A stretch of DNA of 64,000 nucleotides from Azolla caroliniana (lineage: Eukaryota; Polypodiophyta), in contig JBHGNT010000001.1 in NCBI GenBank assembly GCA_043228905.1, positions 33,108,001 through 33,172,000 on the forward strand, read 5' to 3'. The notes under the pieces were generated by a model. The model saw only the letters and a program-made list of their open reading frames with translations, did not search any database and was not told the origin of the DNA. Numbering within the stretch: the stretch's first letter is position 1; every line of letters starts with the position of its first letter. Made by a program: the position numbers and the translations under genes. Shown piece by piece: positions 1-12,411 of the stretch.

Positions 1-21
1 TTAATTAGAACTTGTATATAC

Positions 22-387
22 CTTGCAAAGTCCAGATATGATAACCTCATCACCATCTTCAAGATATTTTCTTGTCCCACCATGTTCAAGTATCACATCA
101 TTTTTTCCATTGTTAGACATCTCTAACAAGCATCCATAACTATCCAAATCCTATACACCAAACAAAAGTGTAATTTAAGATGTCACCGTAAATGAAATAA
201 GACTTATATTGCATTGTGTAAATTAATTTAAATTGCAGATATACCGGACCGCTGATGGTGCCAGATGCTAACAAATCACCAGGCCTCAAATTACAACCAT
301 TTATTGTATGATGAACCAGTTGTTGGGCCATGGTCCAGTACCTTCGCATAATCAAGCAAACTACAATAATCTCTCTTTTTTCGGTGA

Positions 388-431
<44 letters not shown>

Positions 432-2732
432 AGAAGAAAGAATTTGTCAATTGTGTCATGAAGGAGTGGAATCCGAAGAACACTATGTTTGTCACTGTAG
501 TGTCTTTTATGAAATCAGAGGGAGATACCATTGCCTTTTTAAACAAGGCTTTGGCCTGCTACGCAAGGTAATAGAATATGAGGACCAACGGTGCCTAGGA
601 CTTTTCGGGAAAAGTTGTTGAAGAATACAGCCACACAAGCTCATCCACAAAGAACAATCACAACTTTCTTTAGCCCCATCACTGCTACTAATGCTACAAG
701 TCAATCAAGTGATACACAAATGGGCTCCCCACCAAGACATAACAAAGGGGTTACAATTGATCGGGCAAGCAATTCGTCGTGCACATACGTGCACCCGGCC
801 CCATGGACCACGACCTTAACACCCTTGTCATCGACAGATAAAAGCCATTATCTCCCGCCATCGCAGGTGCTTCCCTCGCTTCTGAGACCTGTCCATTCTG
901 GATCGACCTATCCTAGAGATCTTTTGAAGACAAAAGTTACAATACATCTAACGTGCGAATCTCACATGCGCCAAAAACCAGTTTACCTCGTCTCTTTTTA
1001 TCTTATTTATTTATTGTGATTTGTTGTTCTCAAAGACGAGATAACACTTAAGATGTAATCTCTTGTTTGGTCTTATAGGCCATTTTGGCCTGTTAAAAGA
1101 CATTAATATTTCTTTCTTTCTTTCTCTCTCTCTCTCTGGTTCATGGGTTTTAAACCAAGTTCAAATTTCGTTATATGCACTACTTTATTAGAAGGCGGTA
1201 TCTGAATGATGCCAATCTTGTGGATCATGCAGATGCCCTATAGGGGAATAAAATGCATATGAAGCAAAAATACCCTTATTGAGTATCAAATTCCAGGTCT
1301 TACATATGTTTGAAATTGCTTCGGCATACAACAGATTGGCCTCAGAATGGACATAAGAAAGGGAATTGGGGAATACAAAGCAAAATTACACTTATTAAGC
1401 ATAAAAAAACAGAACTTACAGATGTTTGAAATTGCTCTGGCATACAACAGATGCCTTCTCTGCTCCATCTGGTTTGATTGCCACCTTCAGTAACCAACGA
1501 TTAGAAGAGTTAAGGTCTCGTGTGAAGATAATATCACAAATTTAAGAAACAAATAACCTAGTTGTTAATATCTTTAACCTGTATTGGTATATCATAAGTG
1601 AACCGTGATGTTTCTGTTAAGTATGGTAAACAACTTGGGTCCTGGAACAATTCAGAAAAAAGTACTAGTAAGATTTAGGTTACGATAGTACAGACAACAT
1701 TTCGCCACATGACTTAATGGGTATTGAAAATCACCTGTTTAATAGTTTCACATTTGAAAGGTTCTAATGCTTCAAGAGTTACTATCCATGGTGAAATACT
1801 TGTCCCTACGTAACGCCAATGAGAACATGAAACAGATGCAAAACCTTGTGTATAATTCAAGAGAATTTCCGCAATTCTTCATCATCCTCAATGCTCACCA
1901 AAGTTTTTGCCCAGGAATGGTCCAAGGGGTTGAGCCTCCCAAAATTGGATGTCCCTAGCTGTATATATACTATAAATTTCAATCTGAAAGATAACTAATG
2001 AATGGACATCCTTATAACAATAAAAAGATAACTAAAGTTTACTAAATTAGAGATATTTGATCTGGTATTGCTCACCACTCCAGTCATTCATTAATACCAA
2101 ACCAAAGATATGATCATATGCATTATCTATGGTCACTGGATGCCCAAGTTCATTGCCAGGACCCACAAAGAACGCCTACAAAGAAGAAACAGAATAAGAA
2201 ATATGATAGAAGAGTTGAACATGAAAAATCATCCAATCGCATATAATGAATAAATAAACTTTCTCACCATTTCTAATTCATAATCTAAACGCTTTGAGGA
2301 ACCAAAGCTTGGTAATTTATTTCCATCAGGGGTTGGTGTAAAAGACTGCCCCCTATATACAACAAACATCATTAGAGGTTAGTATATGTATGTATATGAA
2401 GAAACATCCCAAATGCTGGAAACTATTTCAAATTTGATTTTACTTAGGCCTGAACAGATCTGTCCCAGAAATAACTATAGATGATGATCGACCATGATAA
2501 GCAACTGGCAAATGTTTCCTGCACAAATTCATATCGACCACAAGAGTAACAGATCATCAGAATATTCAGACTTACAAGTTAGTCTGTGTGTGTGTGTGTG
2601 TGTGTGTATAAACCAGTTCAATCAGATAAAATTAAGGTGTTTTACTTGCATTGTATGATATTATACCAGGAATACAGCTGAATCAGATGTTCAAGAGTAA
2701 CAGATCATCAGAATATTCAGACTTACAAGTTA

Positions 2733-2767
<35 letters not shown>

Positions 2768-4989
2768 AACCAGTTCAATCAGATAAAATTAAGGTGTTTT
2801 ACTTGCATTGTATGATATTATACCAGGAATACAGCTGAATCAGATGTTTAGTTCCTAAGATATGTGTGAACCTAAAACACCACTAAAAACTAATGCTATT
2901 TGTATTAATATCTTGATTCTCTTAGCATTTTCGACAAACAGGAAAATTATTAGCCTTAGGCATTACGCAATCGGTTAATTGTCTCTCTTTCAGATAACAC
3001 TGTGAAATCTTAGGATATCTTCATCAATCCAAACCATCAGATTCTCGTTTCTACTTGTTCCATGACTATACTATTTAGGATTAAAACAAAAAATATGATT
3101 CTCTCTTATTAGAGAAAACTTAAAATGATAAATGTCTCACCAGTTGGGGGGGATTTCAGATTCTCCTCGGAATATCCTAGTGCAATTTAATGTATGATAT
3201 TCGGAAGAAAAGAAGTCAGAATAGTCTCCAATGACTGCTGGCAACTCCAATTTTACTTCATTCTGCAAACAATAGATATACAATTTTAATAAGAAATAAT
3301 GCACAATGGTATTAAATAGGAGGAGTGTTAATTAATTCACATGATCAACAAGAATGAAGAGACGATGGTATTTTGTGCTATATATATCTATTGAGACAGA
3401 AATAAGATTCTTACCATTGAAAAAACTCATTAACAACCATTACATCATATTGGAGATATTTTAATACTCAGCAATATACAAAAAATCAAGAATATGAGTA
3501 TTTTTCTTTATATATATTGGAAAATGTCAATCTTGAGAGCAGTAATACTTACTATAGGAATTAATGAACTCTTTCTCAGATTGACGTTATCTTTCAAGCT
3601 CGGATCTTCACCTATAATTGGCAACACATTTTCAAAGTTTAAGAAATCAATCCTCGTAGCCAGTTAATCATATGAACATGGAAGTACTTTCCTTCCAATA
3701 ATTAGCAACGGTATATTTGTGTTAAAAAAGCAGATAATGCACTTGCATGTTAAGCATGCCATCCACACACGTTATTACCTGACAAGAGCTTCTGGACAGT
3801 GGACCGTGCCTCTCTCCATGCAGGTCTCCCCATAGCCATGAATGAGTTCAAGGTCGGCTGCTCATACGTAATCAAAAGAAAATATTATAATTAAAGCCAA
3901 ACCAAGTTTAGCATTGATTGTTTAGCCAAAGAGAAGGAAAAATAATTACACAAAAAAGAGGATTTTTTTCTCATAAGAAAAGGCGCATTCAGGTGAGATC
4001 CAAGAAAACTCAGATACAGGAATTAGAGGAAACAAATAGAAGACAGATCTATGCAAGGCATTACCAAGAATCAAGAAAGAAAGAAGGAAAATGAAAAATA
4101 GCTGAGAAAGGAGCGGCTTGAAAATATTAGAGCGTAATTGGTTCTGCAAATCAATGAAGATAAGTGAGGAATGACTAAAACGGAAAGAAAGAACCAGTCC
4201 ATCTAATCGTGCAAAGAACTGAGAGAAATAAAGCTATCAGAGGTTTTAACTTCGCAAATCAATCAATGAAACGATGGACAAAGAATAGAAAGGAAGTAAG
4301 CCACCAAGAGAAACAAAAGCGACAACCAACACAGAGAACAATATTACCTGCTTTGTGCAATAATTTAATAAATTGCTCGAATTTCTTGTTAAATTAAATG
4401 ATTTGCGCATATTATTAGACCAATTAACAACGAGATTAAACAGAGAGAAACCAAGAGGAATTCGAATACAAGCCATCATGAGCTGACTGATCTTGCTGCA
4501 TGTGAAATAAACAATGGTTTTAATCAAAGAAACGAGGTACGGAAAGGGGTGAATAAAGAAAGAAAGTACATAGTGTAAAAGAGAGAGACATGAAGGGAAT
4601 AATGTACAGAAACCAGCAGAGCTCATATGCATGAAGTTGAGGAGCTTTAGGTGTTAAGCTCGTGTTAAAAACATTAATGGAAGGGGAAAGGCAAGGATTG
4701 GATTAAAGAGGAAGATGCAAGGTTTCTAGTGCAAAGCAATCAAGGCAAGGCAGAGAGAGAGAGAGAGAGATGGAACCTGCAGGAAGCAATCGGAAGAGGA
4801 GAGCAAGGGTCCAGTAAAGAGGCCGGACGCGGCGATTGCGCTGAGGTCAAGGACGAAGTCACCAATGGCGATGCCTGGGCGAGGGGAGGGGGAAGACGGG
4901 GGTGTGAAGACGCCATAAGGGAGGTTATGGATGGAGAACGGAGAATCCTCAGAAACTGGAACAATACAGGACGGGATGGAGCTTGCCAT
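22..4989 (-). CDS. FAH: Fumarylacetoacetase (13 exons, C-terminal end outside window)
   Basis: Last enzyme of tyrosine degradation; hydrolyses fumarylacetoacetate to fumarate and acetoacetate, presumably in the cytosol. Exons read on the minus strand: 4989-4777, 3857-3779, 3611-3553, 3262-3141, 2518-2444, 2352-2268, 2175-2076, 1958-1899, 1805-1735, 1641-1579, 1484-1420, 341-245, 150-22; all phases join cleanly. The start at 4989 gives the family N-terminus with NLPYGVF and [14 protein letters not shown]. Catalytic-region motifs visible are [12 protein letters not shown] (metal Asp and general-base His region), [15 protein letters not shown] (two metal-ligand Glu), [19 protein letters not shown], and [16 protein letters not shown]. 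The last exon seen ends in [13 protein letters not shown], so only the final GDGY-type C-terminus is missing. In Arabidopsis the orthologue (SSCD1) is a short-day cell-death locus. Exon 2 has a tandem GAGCAG acceptor that could add one Gln. Intron 11 carries a LINE fragment and a partial copy of exon 11. Confidence 0.95.
388..1137 (+). mobile_element. LINE (non-LTR retrotransposon) 3' remnant inside fumarylacetoacetase intron 11
   Basis: After a (CT)n tract at about 391-430 the plus strand reads a cysteine-rich segment, [20 protein letters not shown] followed by [11 protein letters not shown] (about 436-530). This is the zinc-binding domain (zf-RVT type) that ends the ORF2 of many plant LINEs. 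Downstream, about 590-1019, a second open frame looks like extra C-terminal sequence, and a CTTT/CT-rich stretch (1108-1137) follows. No reverse transcriptase core is present, so this is a 5'-truncated, inactive copy. It lies opposite to the host gene. Assignment rests on the Cys/His pattern and resemblance to LINE termini; outer limits are approximate. Confidence 0.6.
1266..1453 (-). repeat. Partial duplication of fumarylacetoacetase exon 11 with its splice donor
   Basis: Two diverged copies lie in tandem: about 1267-1338 and 1382-1453. Both contain, on the minus strand, the end of exon 11 plus the GTAAG donor. The working exon (1484-1420) reads [10 protein letters not shown]; the extra copy reads [11 protein letters not shown] in the equivalent frame and is also followed by GTAAGA. 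The extra copy lies downstream in transcript order, in intron 11. Confidence 0.7.
2541..2848. repeat. Tandem duplication of about 151/157 bp carrying a (GT)n microsatellite
   Basis: Copy one is 2541-2691, copy two 2692-2848, both starting CAAGAGTAACAGATCATCAG and ending CAGATGTT. They look identical by eye except that the internal (GT)n tract is three units longer in the second. Located in intron 4 of the fumarylacetoacetase gene. Confidence 0.9.
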
Positions 4990-4992
4990 AGC

Positions 4993-5032
4993 AGCTCTCT
5001 CTCTCACTGTCTCTGTGTCTCTGTCTGTGTCT

Positions 5033-5079
<47 letters not shown>

Positions 5080-5102
5080 TGAGAGAGAGAGAGAGAGAGA
5101 GA
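4993..5102. repeat. Compound (CT)/(GT)/(GA) microsatellite at the fumarylacetoacetase 5' end
   Basis: A few bases upstream of the start codon (minus strand) comes CT-rich sequence, then a long alternating GT tract at about 5037-5080, then (GA)n at about 5081-5102, as written on the plus strand. In the transcript this would be a pyrimidine-rich/AC-rich 5' leader or core promoter. CT-rich leaders are common in plant genes; no TATA box is claimed. Confidence 0.75.
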
Positions 5103-8100
5103 GTTACAAAGAAGAAGAAGAGTGAATGAATGAATAAATATGAAACGTGTGTGTGTGTATATTACGTTTCCATTAATTACAGATGTAGCCCCCCCTCCGT
5201 CTCATCCATTCATCCATCCAGTACATACATACAAATTTATGATACATTACATACATTAACAATATGTACATATGTACATAGCGCATCTACCTTATTATGT
5301 ATGTATGTATGTGTATGTGCTATTATTTTGTGCACTATGTATGTACATATGTAAATCATTCACGAGTCCCACTCTCCCTGCTGTGTCACGAGCTCTTTAT
5401 TAACGCACACACTCTTCAGTGTGTTGCACGTGTTCTCTCTCTTTCTCTCTCTCTCTCTTCACGTGCTCTTTCTCTCTCTCTCTCTCTCCCACGTGCGCTG
5501 TCTATCCTTTTCCTTTCTTCACCAAATGACTCTAAAACTACAACTGTACTTGGTGATGATGAGATTGGATATTGTGGAATCAATGAGTTTGCAAGAAAAT
5601 GAACACTTGATCTGATGTATGTGGGGTGTATGTATATGGATCCAAACCCATGTTAGGTGTTAATTGGAAGCAAGGCAATACCCATGTTACTTACCCCTAT
5701 CTAGTATGAGTAAGAAGGACATGCAATCTTCCTAATTCTTTTTTTCTTAATGTGCTTCCATATGAAATGGATGTACATTGCCGTTGCATCCCAAAAACAC
5801 ATTCCACAATTGGTTAACACGACACATACTTTATCCTTTGTTAGTTAGTTTATAGTCTCCTCATTATTTAATCATGTCAAATATTACTTATTTGATAATT
5901 TGCTTGTTTTATGTCTAAAGACTTGTAATGTACAAGTTGAGTAGGTTTCAAGCTCGAGGGTTTAGGGTGAGAAGCATGTAATCATTGATGGTGAGAAGCA
6001 CTTGGGAATGACCATGACTATTTCACATGCTAGTGTTAGGTGTTTCTCCTACTTTGGGGCAGAGTGTGCAAATACAAGTCTCTCTAGATGAAAAGTCTAT
6101 TCCCAATTTCTAGATCACAACTATGAGTTTGGAGATTATTTGACCTTCTCACATAAATTGGCACGTTGATTCTCATCTGCAATGCCCCAACATCATATCT
6201 CACATTTAAATGAGGACAAGATAGAAAAACCTTCAATATAATAGTTTCGTGGTTATTCTAGTATGAAAAGGCTTAAACTATATTTTGGAAGAGGATAAAA
6301 GTTACTTTTCTGCTTTTTGATATCTTGAGATAGAGAATAGGGTTCAAAATTGGAGCTAGGTTTACTAAGATGAGCAACTTCATATTTGTGCATGTGTGGA
6401 GAGAGGCAAAGAGCAAACGAGAGAGTGTATGAAGATTGGTGCAAATAGGGCATGTCATTATCCAAGATGGGATAAAAGTTCTAGCCCAAACGTGAAGTCA
6501 CTATGTGGGTGACAACCAAATCATAAAAAATTACTTACAACCTTAACTTCAATCAATCGATGACATGTTCTTGTCACTTCATCTTTGGAAGTAGCCATGC
6601 TGAGATCTTACCATAGGAAGAAAAAGGAGATGTTACAACCATAGCTCCTTTGATTCAATGGCCAATGTTTGGTCTGTCTAAGTCTACATAACAAATACTT
6701 TGGCCATCATACTATTCACCTCTTGTTATTTACATAATAAATTTCCCAAGCCCATATCTTCTTTGTTTTGTAATGTTTTAAATGTACTTAGGTATTCATT
6801 TTCGCATTGATGACGAGTCTCGTGATTATGAACTATGTCCCTCCTTACAAGCTTCGTTAAGGCAAAGTAATAAACACAAAAGTTGTTCCGTTTCACATTG
6901 GGGTGGCCATTTGGCGTAAAGCTCTAGAGGCAATTTTGTCCTTGCTAAGAATTTCATTGGTTATATGGCGTGGAGCAAGGATGTGATCTGAGGTCCAGAA
7001 GAGACAGACGCCATACAAAAAACTAAACCAAAAGGAACTTCTTTAACTGTAGGTGGGTGGGATGTCTGCACTCTGCAGGACGGTCATCAACGGAGTCTCT
7101 CCACCTCCTCTTCGCGAGAGGGAAGGTAGACTTAGGACGAGCCGGCACCTCATCTTCCGAGCAGTGCAGGTGTGTTGTCTGAGCAAGGGTATGCTCACAC
7201 AAGAGACACGAACTATATAGAACAGATCCTGTTCAACCATCATCAAGATAACATCGTTGCGTCTATAAAAGCTTCATTTTAGTACAGGGCTTTATATGTG
7301 GGAGAGATAGCGATTGCCCTGCATACAGTCATGGCGTATCGAAATGTAGCTATGCACCATGGATGGTTCCCAGTGCCCACCCACTAAGAACTTTCCATGC
7401 TCTTTTACTGATCGGTTCCTGTGGCCAAACTTATGCACCACTTACAAATTTGGCCAGATATCACATCTCGCCTCGCCTCCTTTCTTAGGAGTCGTTGGAT
7501 GGTATCGCTTGCTCATCTCTATGTATGAATCTCCCAAATCCTTGTATCATGATGTTCCTCACCATACCAACCTTTTCTATGCCCCTACCACGTTTGCATT
7601 CATTGTTAATTTGACACAGGTACTAAAAATGAAGTTTGCTATTGCATGATCCACAATAAAGATCAAGGATTCAACTCCCCGCATGACTTCAAGCATGTAC
7701 ACCAAGTCACATGCCAAGGTATAGAAACAATGTTGACCCAAGTAATAATGATCATATGAGAACTAGAGAACTAGTAGTTGTAGATATCACTAAACCAAAG
7801 ATCTAGTTGATGATACTTGTAAAGATGGATATGCCACACCCGATCTCCATCATGGAGTGACATGTCTTCCCAAGGGTCTCATCCTTGGTTGCACATCATA
7901 GATGTCACCAAGTGACCTTCTTTTTGTTTTCTTTGCCCTACATTTTGGTCATTTTCTTCATTGTCTTCTTGTTGTGAATGGCCAACATCCATGTGCTCAG
8001 ATTCAAGGTCTCATAAATGAATTACCTTATATATTGGACATGTGATAAGTAACTGATATTCATCCTCATCAAGGTTTACATTTCATATCTTTAGATTTCA

Positions 8101-9057
8101 GTGATGAAGCCTTGACGCTACCTCAATCCCTAACTTGTCTTAGTGAGCTCAAGAAATGTTAAGCCTCATGGGTTACATAAATTAAAACATCATTTCTTAG
8201 AATAGGGGGTTGTATATTGCACAATTTATGTATTGCTTAGGTATATAAGTGCCTAAAAAAATCCTTCAAGTGAAGCTTTTATGTCGCATCAAACTACACA
8301 AACCCACTTAATTTGAACAGATAATCCTACCATGTACCACATTAAAGACTTCCCTTTATCCATAATTAGATTCTATGCGAGTTAGCACACATTCTCTTTG
8401 ATGTAAGCAAGGGCATTAAGGCACCTGTGAAGACACTCAAAGCTAATGCACGTTTGCCTTGAACAAGTTCGTGACCTCGACCATCATACTCTGTTCTTTA
8501 CTGGCCAACAAAGTTCCCTTTGAATCATGAAATAATAGGAAATTATGAGAAAGCTGAGAATTTATACGAATCTAAACAGCCTATCAAACTTTGTTCCCTT
8601 CATAAAAAATTTCACTTGGCAAGACCAAAAGTTCAGCCAGCAATTTAGAACTTTCATTCAGACATTTAACAGAATCACCACTAAGGTTTACGACTTTTAA
8701 GGATGCTTTCTGCTCCTGAATAACATAAAGTTGAAGGAATGGTGAGTAGAAAAATATACTGTATAACCATAATGAATAATGAGACGATGCTCACACATAC
8801 AGAGGTACAAAAACCATTGTAAGATGCTGCAACTTCCAAGTTATACATAGAATCCATGACCACATATAACCATATTCTCACATGGTAGAATTGAGCATCC
8901 TATAACAATAATTATTCACGGATTTCTTGTTCAATGTGAGAGATGATCAAGCAGGCCTTCAAATTCTAGCATTTTCATGCTAATGATAGAACAAATGGAA
9001 CAAAAATTTATTTTGCAATGGTCTACTGTTTGTTTCTTGTACCAATAAGACCCTCAC
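5103..9057. other. Intergenic region without a supported gene
   Basis: About 4 kb between the 5' end of the fumarylacetoacetase gene and the 3' end of the ATP synthase subunit d gene. The first 400 bp holds GTAT/ACAT simple repeats and CT-rich tracts broken by CACGTG-like sequence (5424-5520), possible promoter sequence. The rest is AT-rich and has only short open frames without recognisable domains. A short open stretch on the minus strand at about 7043-7246 was considered and not accepted. Confidence 0.6.
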
Positions 9058-11475
9058 TTAGTAACCCCAGTTGTGGTTCCTGATTTCCTCATCAAATTTG
9101 TCCTTAACCTCTGGATGCTTCGCAAAGTATTCATCGACAGTCATATTTTTTATGGCTTCCTGTTTAAATGAAACCCATTAAATGCTGCTAGACATTTCCT
9201 GCTATGGTAGAAAATATATTGGAAAAAACCAAAATAGCCCCCACAACTTGATGGGTGTTTATTGGAATACCCCAAGTTTTCAGAATTGAGCAGAAAATCC
9301 CCTTATAGTGTAAGTTAAAGGATATTCCAGTAAGCATCAAACAAGTTAGGAGTAAATTGATATTTTGTCCTAACTAAATCCATGGAAGTAGGCACATACT
9401 TTTTCTTCGCGTATCCTCTTCAAATTCAATTTACATTCAGCTATCTTCAATTTTGATAGTTCCTCCTGTTCACCAACTTTAACCATCTGCCAGAACGCCC
9501 AATGCAGTAGTATTATAAACCTTCATGAGGCAAGAGGTATATGAATAAGACTTGCAGAATAACATAAAGAATGCAAATAAAGAATGTGGAAAAGACAATC
9601 GACAATATTTAATTCACATTGTGAAAATAAGAATCAAATAAAGCAAACAAAACCAATAGATTCACATCTCTCTTCGTGAAATCAAATGTATTTGTATGCA
9701 TGCACATACATAGTTACAATTCCATTTTCTAACATGCCATGCCTGTAATAACCATGTTTGTGAGTTTAAAGATATACATATGCTTACATTTCATAAGATC
9801 AGGATTAACGTATTGGGATTACAAAATGTATCCATTTTTTCTCTAAACACAGATACATGGAAAAATAGGAAATATATGAATATTGAGACGTTATACCATG
9901 TAAAAATCTACATATAATCTTCCATTATAATCAACAAAGATACATTGCATGCTATAAATGGAATTCAAACAAGACAAGAATTTTATTCTTTAAAGATGTA
10001 CCAATGCATCAAACTTCTTCTTGTATTCAGGGGTTACGTTGTCTTCATACTTGGGGATCTTCAGAGCTACAAACAAACAAAAGAAAATGAATATAAGGGG
10101 ACATTTCCTTAGAGATTAAGTTTAATAAAATACTGCTGGCAGCAATAATGACATGCATAAAATGACTCATGATCACCAGCACATAAAGAGTTTCTTATTT
10201 TAGCTCCAGAAATTCCCTTGTTTGCATATTATCCCAGGCCTCCAAAGTTTTTAATAGCCATAGAAGGAAAATATATTAATATACAATATGATTGTCCTGA
10301 TCTGGTTCATAAAGACCCATATAAACATTCATGATAAACCATATTGATGAGTAATGCCATAGGAACCATCAAGAAGTGTGACTCCATAGTATACTTGATC
10401 TTATAGAGAATTTGTAATAATGAGCATAATTTTCAATGTAGCCAGACTTACTTTCATAAGATTTCTGAAACATATCCACAATTCCAGGGTTGAGCCTTGC
10501 TCTATAGAAATCCCAGTCAATTGGTTTCGGTGTCTGACATGTGGACAATACAGGTTAGTAAACTATTGGACAAACTTAATAATTAACAAAATGATGTAAG
10601 AGTCCATCAGTTCTAAAAAACAGAATTTTCACTAAACATACAATCCTTAAATGAAACTTCAAAGACATGTCATCAGTTGTGAGCAACGAGAGATCACATT
10701 ATCACCGTCCACATTATCAGCTTTAGACAACAAAAAAGCTACCAATTTCTAATGTTTACCAAGATTCTATTCATAAATTGTCAACCTTAAGATAAGATTT
10801 CGAATATCTGGGCTGTTTTGATCCAGATTCATACTCATGTGCACCATCACTGCCATGCTTCTTCTACCTTTCAGATAATGGTTAAAGAAATGCATCATTC
10901 AAATCTAAATCTACGTATTTGATATGTTCCCAATGTTATCATCATCATGACATCATGATCATGATCATGGTCATATTCATAATCATGATCCTCATCAAGT
11001 AATCATGCCATCATGATTGACGTGCTTCACAATCACAAATTCTACAGCTACCTCCAATAAATATATGTTCATCATCAATTTATGAAATTCAGCATCACAA
11101 TTCAAACCTTAATTTACACTTACTTCCAGTACTCCAAACAAAAAGCAGGAAGAAAAAAAAGGAGAAATGTAAAAAGGTTTGAGATGAATCCTTCAACTTT
11201 GAATTCTAATGAAACCCTAGTTTACACAAAAGACAAAGACGAAAATAGAAATCTGTGGCAAGAAAAAACACAATAATGATGTTTTTCTTTTACTTTAGAG
11301 ACTGGGATCGTTGTCTTACCGCAGAGAACTTGGTCTCGATGACGTTACGGAAATCGTCGAAAGCCCTGCGCAGGTTGTTGAGCTCCCTTCGACCTTCTTC
11401 AGAGACCACTGCCTTCCCAAGGACATCCCAGTCCAGATCTTTCAGCACCTTCTGCGCCACTGCCTTCCCCGCCAT
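9058..11475 (-). CDS. ATPQ: ATP synthase subunit d, mitochondrial
   Basis: Peripheral-stalk subunit of mitochondrial F1Fo ATP synthase; helps hold F1 against Fo on the matrix side of the inner membrane. Exons on the minus strand: 11475-11320, 10533-10452, 10066-10002, 9486-9400, 9159-9058, together 492 nt, 163 residues; the Arabidopsis protein is about 168. The ATG at 11475 gives MAGKAVAQKVLKDLDWDVL, matching the family start. Later motifs are RRAFDDF, KPIDWDFYR, IPKYEDNVTPEYKKKFDAL, a charged helical stretch (EELSKLKIAECKLNLKRIRE), and the C-terminus MTVDEYFAKHPEVKDKFDEE ending HNWGY. All phases join. No cleavable presequence is evident, as in the plant family. Upstream of the ATG is a (TTC)n leader on the coding strand, and intron 1 contains a telo-box-like AAACCCTAG at 11212-11220. 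Confidence 0.95.
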
Positions 11476-11490
11476 CGCCACAGGAACCAC

Positions 11491-12084
11491 GAAGAAGAAG
11501 AAGAAGAAGAAGAAGAAGAAATCTCTCTCTGTCTCTGTTTTCTGTCTGTGTATTTTCTAGCTCTCTCTATCTCCTGTGTATTTAGATGCTACCTCAACTG
11601 CGACTGATCATGGGTTCGAATCCTTTATGCCCTTTCCTAACACTCCGTCCCCTAACTAATAACTATTATAAATTTATATCTAGTATTTCTGAAATTCCAA
11701 AATTGGCCTCCCTCCCCCCCCCCCCCCCCCCCCTTCTATCTCTCTTTCTTTTTCCTACCGAAGTGTCGAGAAGCCTCTCTCCCCTCTATCATTCTACTTT
11801 CGTCAAGAGGTCCCTTAATGAGGAAACTCCTCAGCAAGAAAAAAGATGCGTGGATTCCTGAACTGCACTTCATGTAGAGATTGGCCTTTCACATGGCTAA
11901 CACTCACAATGGGATGATACAAAATCCAAAGATGCAATGGAAAATGAGCCGACTAAGCTAATAAAAGATTCCTGATCTCAACATAACAACATTGTCGACA
12001 TAGAAACGATGGTTATGAGCCCACTTGGTTTCATTTTACAAACTACAATCAAGAAGCAAGGGGCAAGGGGTAGAATTGTGGGCA
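11491..12084. other. Intergenic spacer with (GAA)n and a 20-base poly-C run
   Basis: Contains (GAA)n at about 11491-11521 just upstream of the subunit d start, CT-rich sequence, then an uninterrupted run of 20 C at 11714-11733. The remainder up to the copia insertion shows nothing recognisable. Confidence 0.6.
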
Positions 12085-12089
12085 CTCAC

Positions 12090-12260
12090 TGTCGAATACA
12101 AGTGTATAATGGACGTATTCACACTATCCCTTTGGGCCATTTGTGTAATTAGCATAAAGGGTAGTTGCCCTAAGTCGGTCACTATATATAGTGACCTTGT
12201 AACCTCTTTGTAAGGTTGGGTGTTGTATTGTTGCTTTGTTGAATAAGAAAGTCTTTTGTG

Positions 12261-12311
<51 letters not shown>

Positions 12312-12397
12312 AACGACCTACAATCTGTCATACACAGGTATTCAGAAAACAAAAGAATGCTTCTTGATCTTCCGCATAGACGACCTCGTCCCCAACA
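12090..12397 (+). repeat. 5' LTR of the copia element
   Basis: 308 bp. Contains a palindromic TATA region, CACTATATATAGTG, at 12180-12193 (probable promoter), followed by a (CT)n tract of about 23 units at 12262-12307 and then a unique end. The primer-binding site follows directly. Confidence 0.95.
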
Positions 12398-12399
12398 TC

Positions 12400-12411
12400 T
12401 GGTATCAGAGC
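12400..12411 (+). other. Primer-binding site for initiator Met-tRNA
   Basis: TGGTATCAGAGC lies two bases after the 5' LTR. It is the usual plant copia primer-binding site, complementary to the 3' end of initiator methionine tRNA. Confidence 0.92.

Noticed and set aside
4729-5125. Plus-strand open frames over fumarylacetoacetase exon 1
   Set aside because: They consist of antisense exon and (GT)/(GA) repeat; the minus-strand reading matches the enzyme family.
7043-7649. Open frames on both strands at 7043-7246 and 7359-7649
   Set aside because: No domain, no splice context, and no resemblance to a known family; more likely chance frames in old repeat DNA.
9215-9360. Possible miniature element shared by introns of the ATP synthase gene and ARMC8 (37420-37640)
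   Set aside because: Both have phrases about CCCC-rich and 'AAAATCCCC'-type sequence, but no clear aligned repeat or terminal repeats could be seen by eye.
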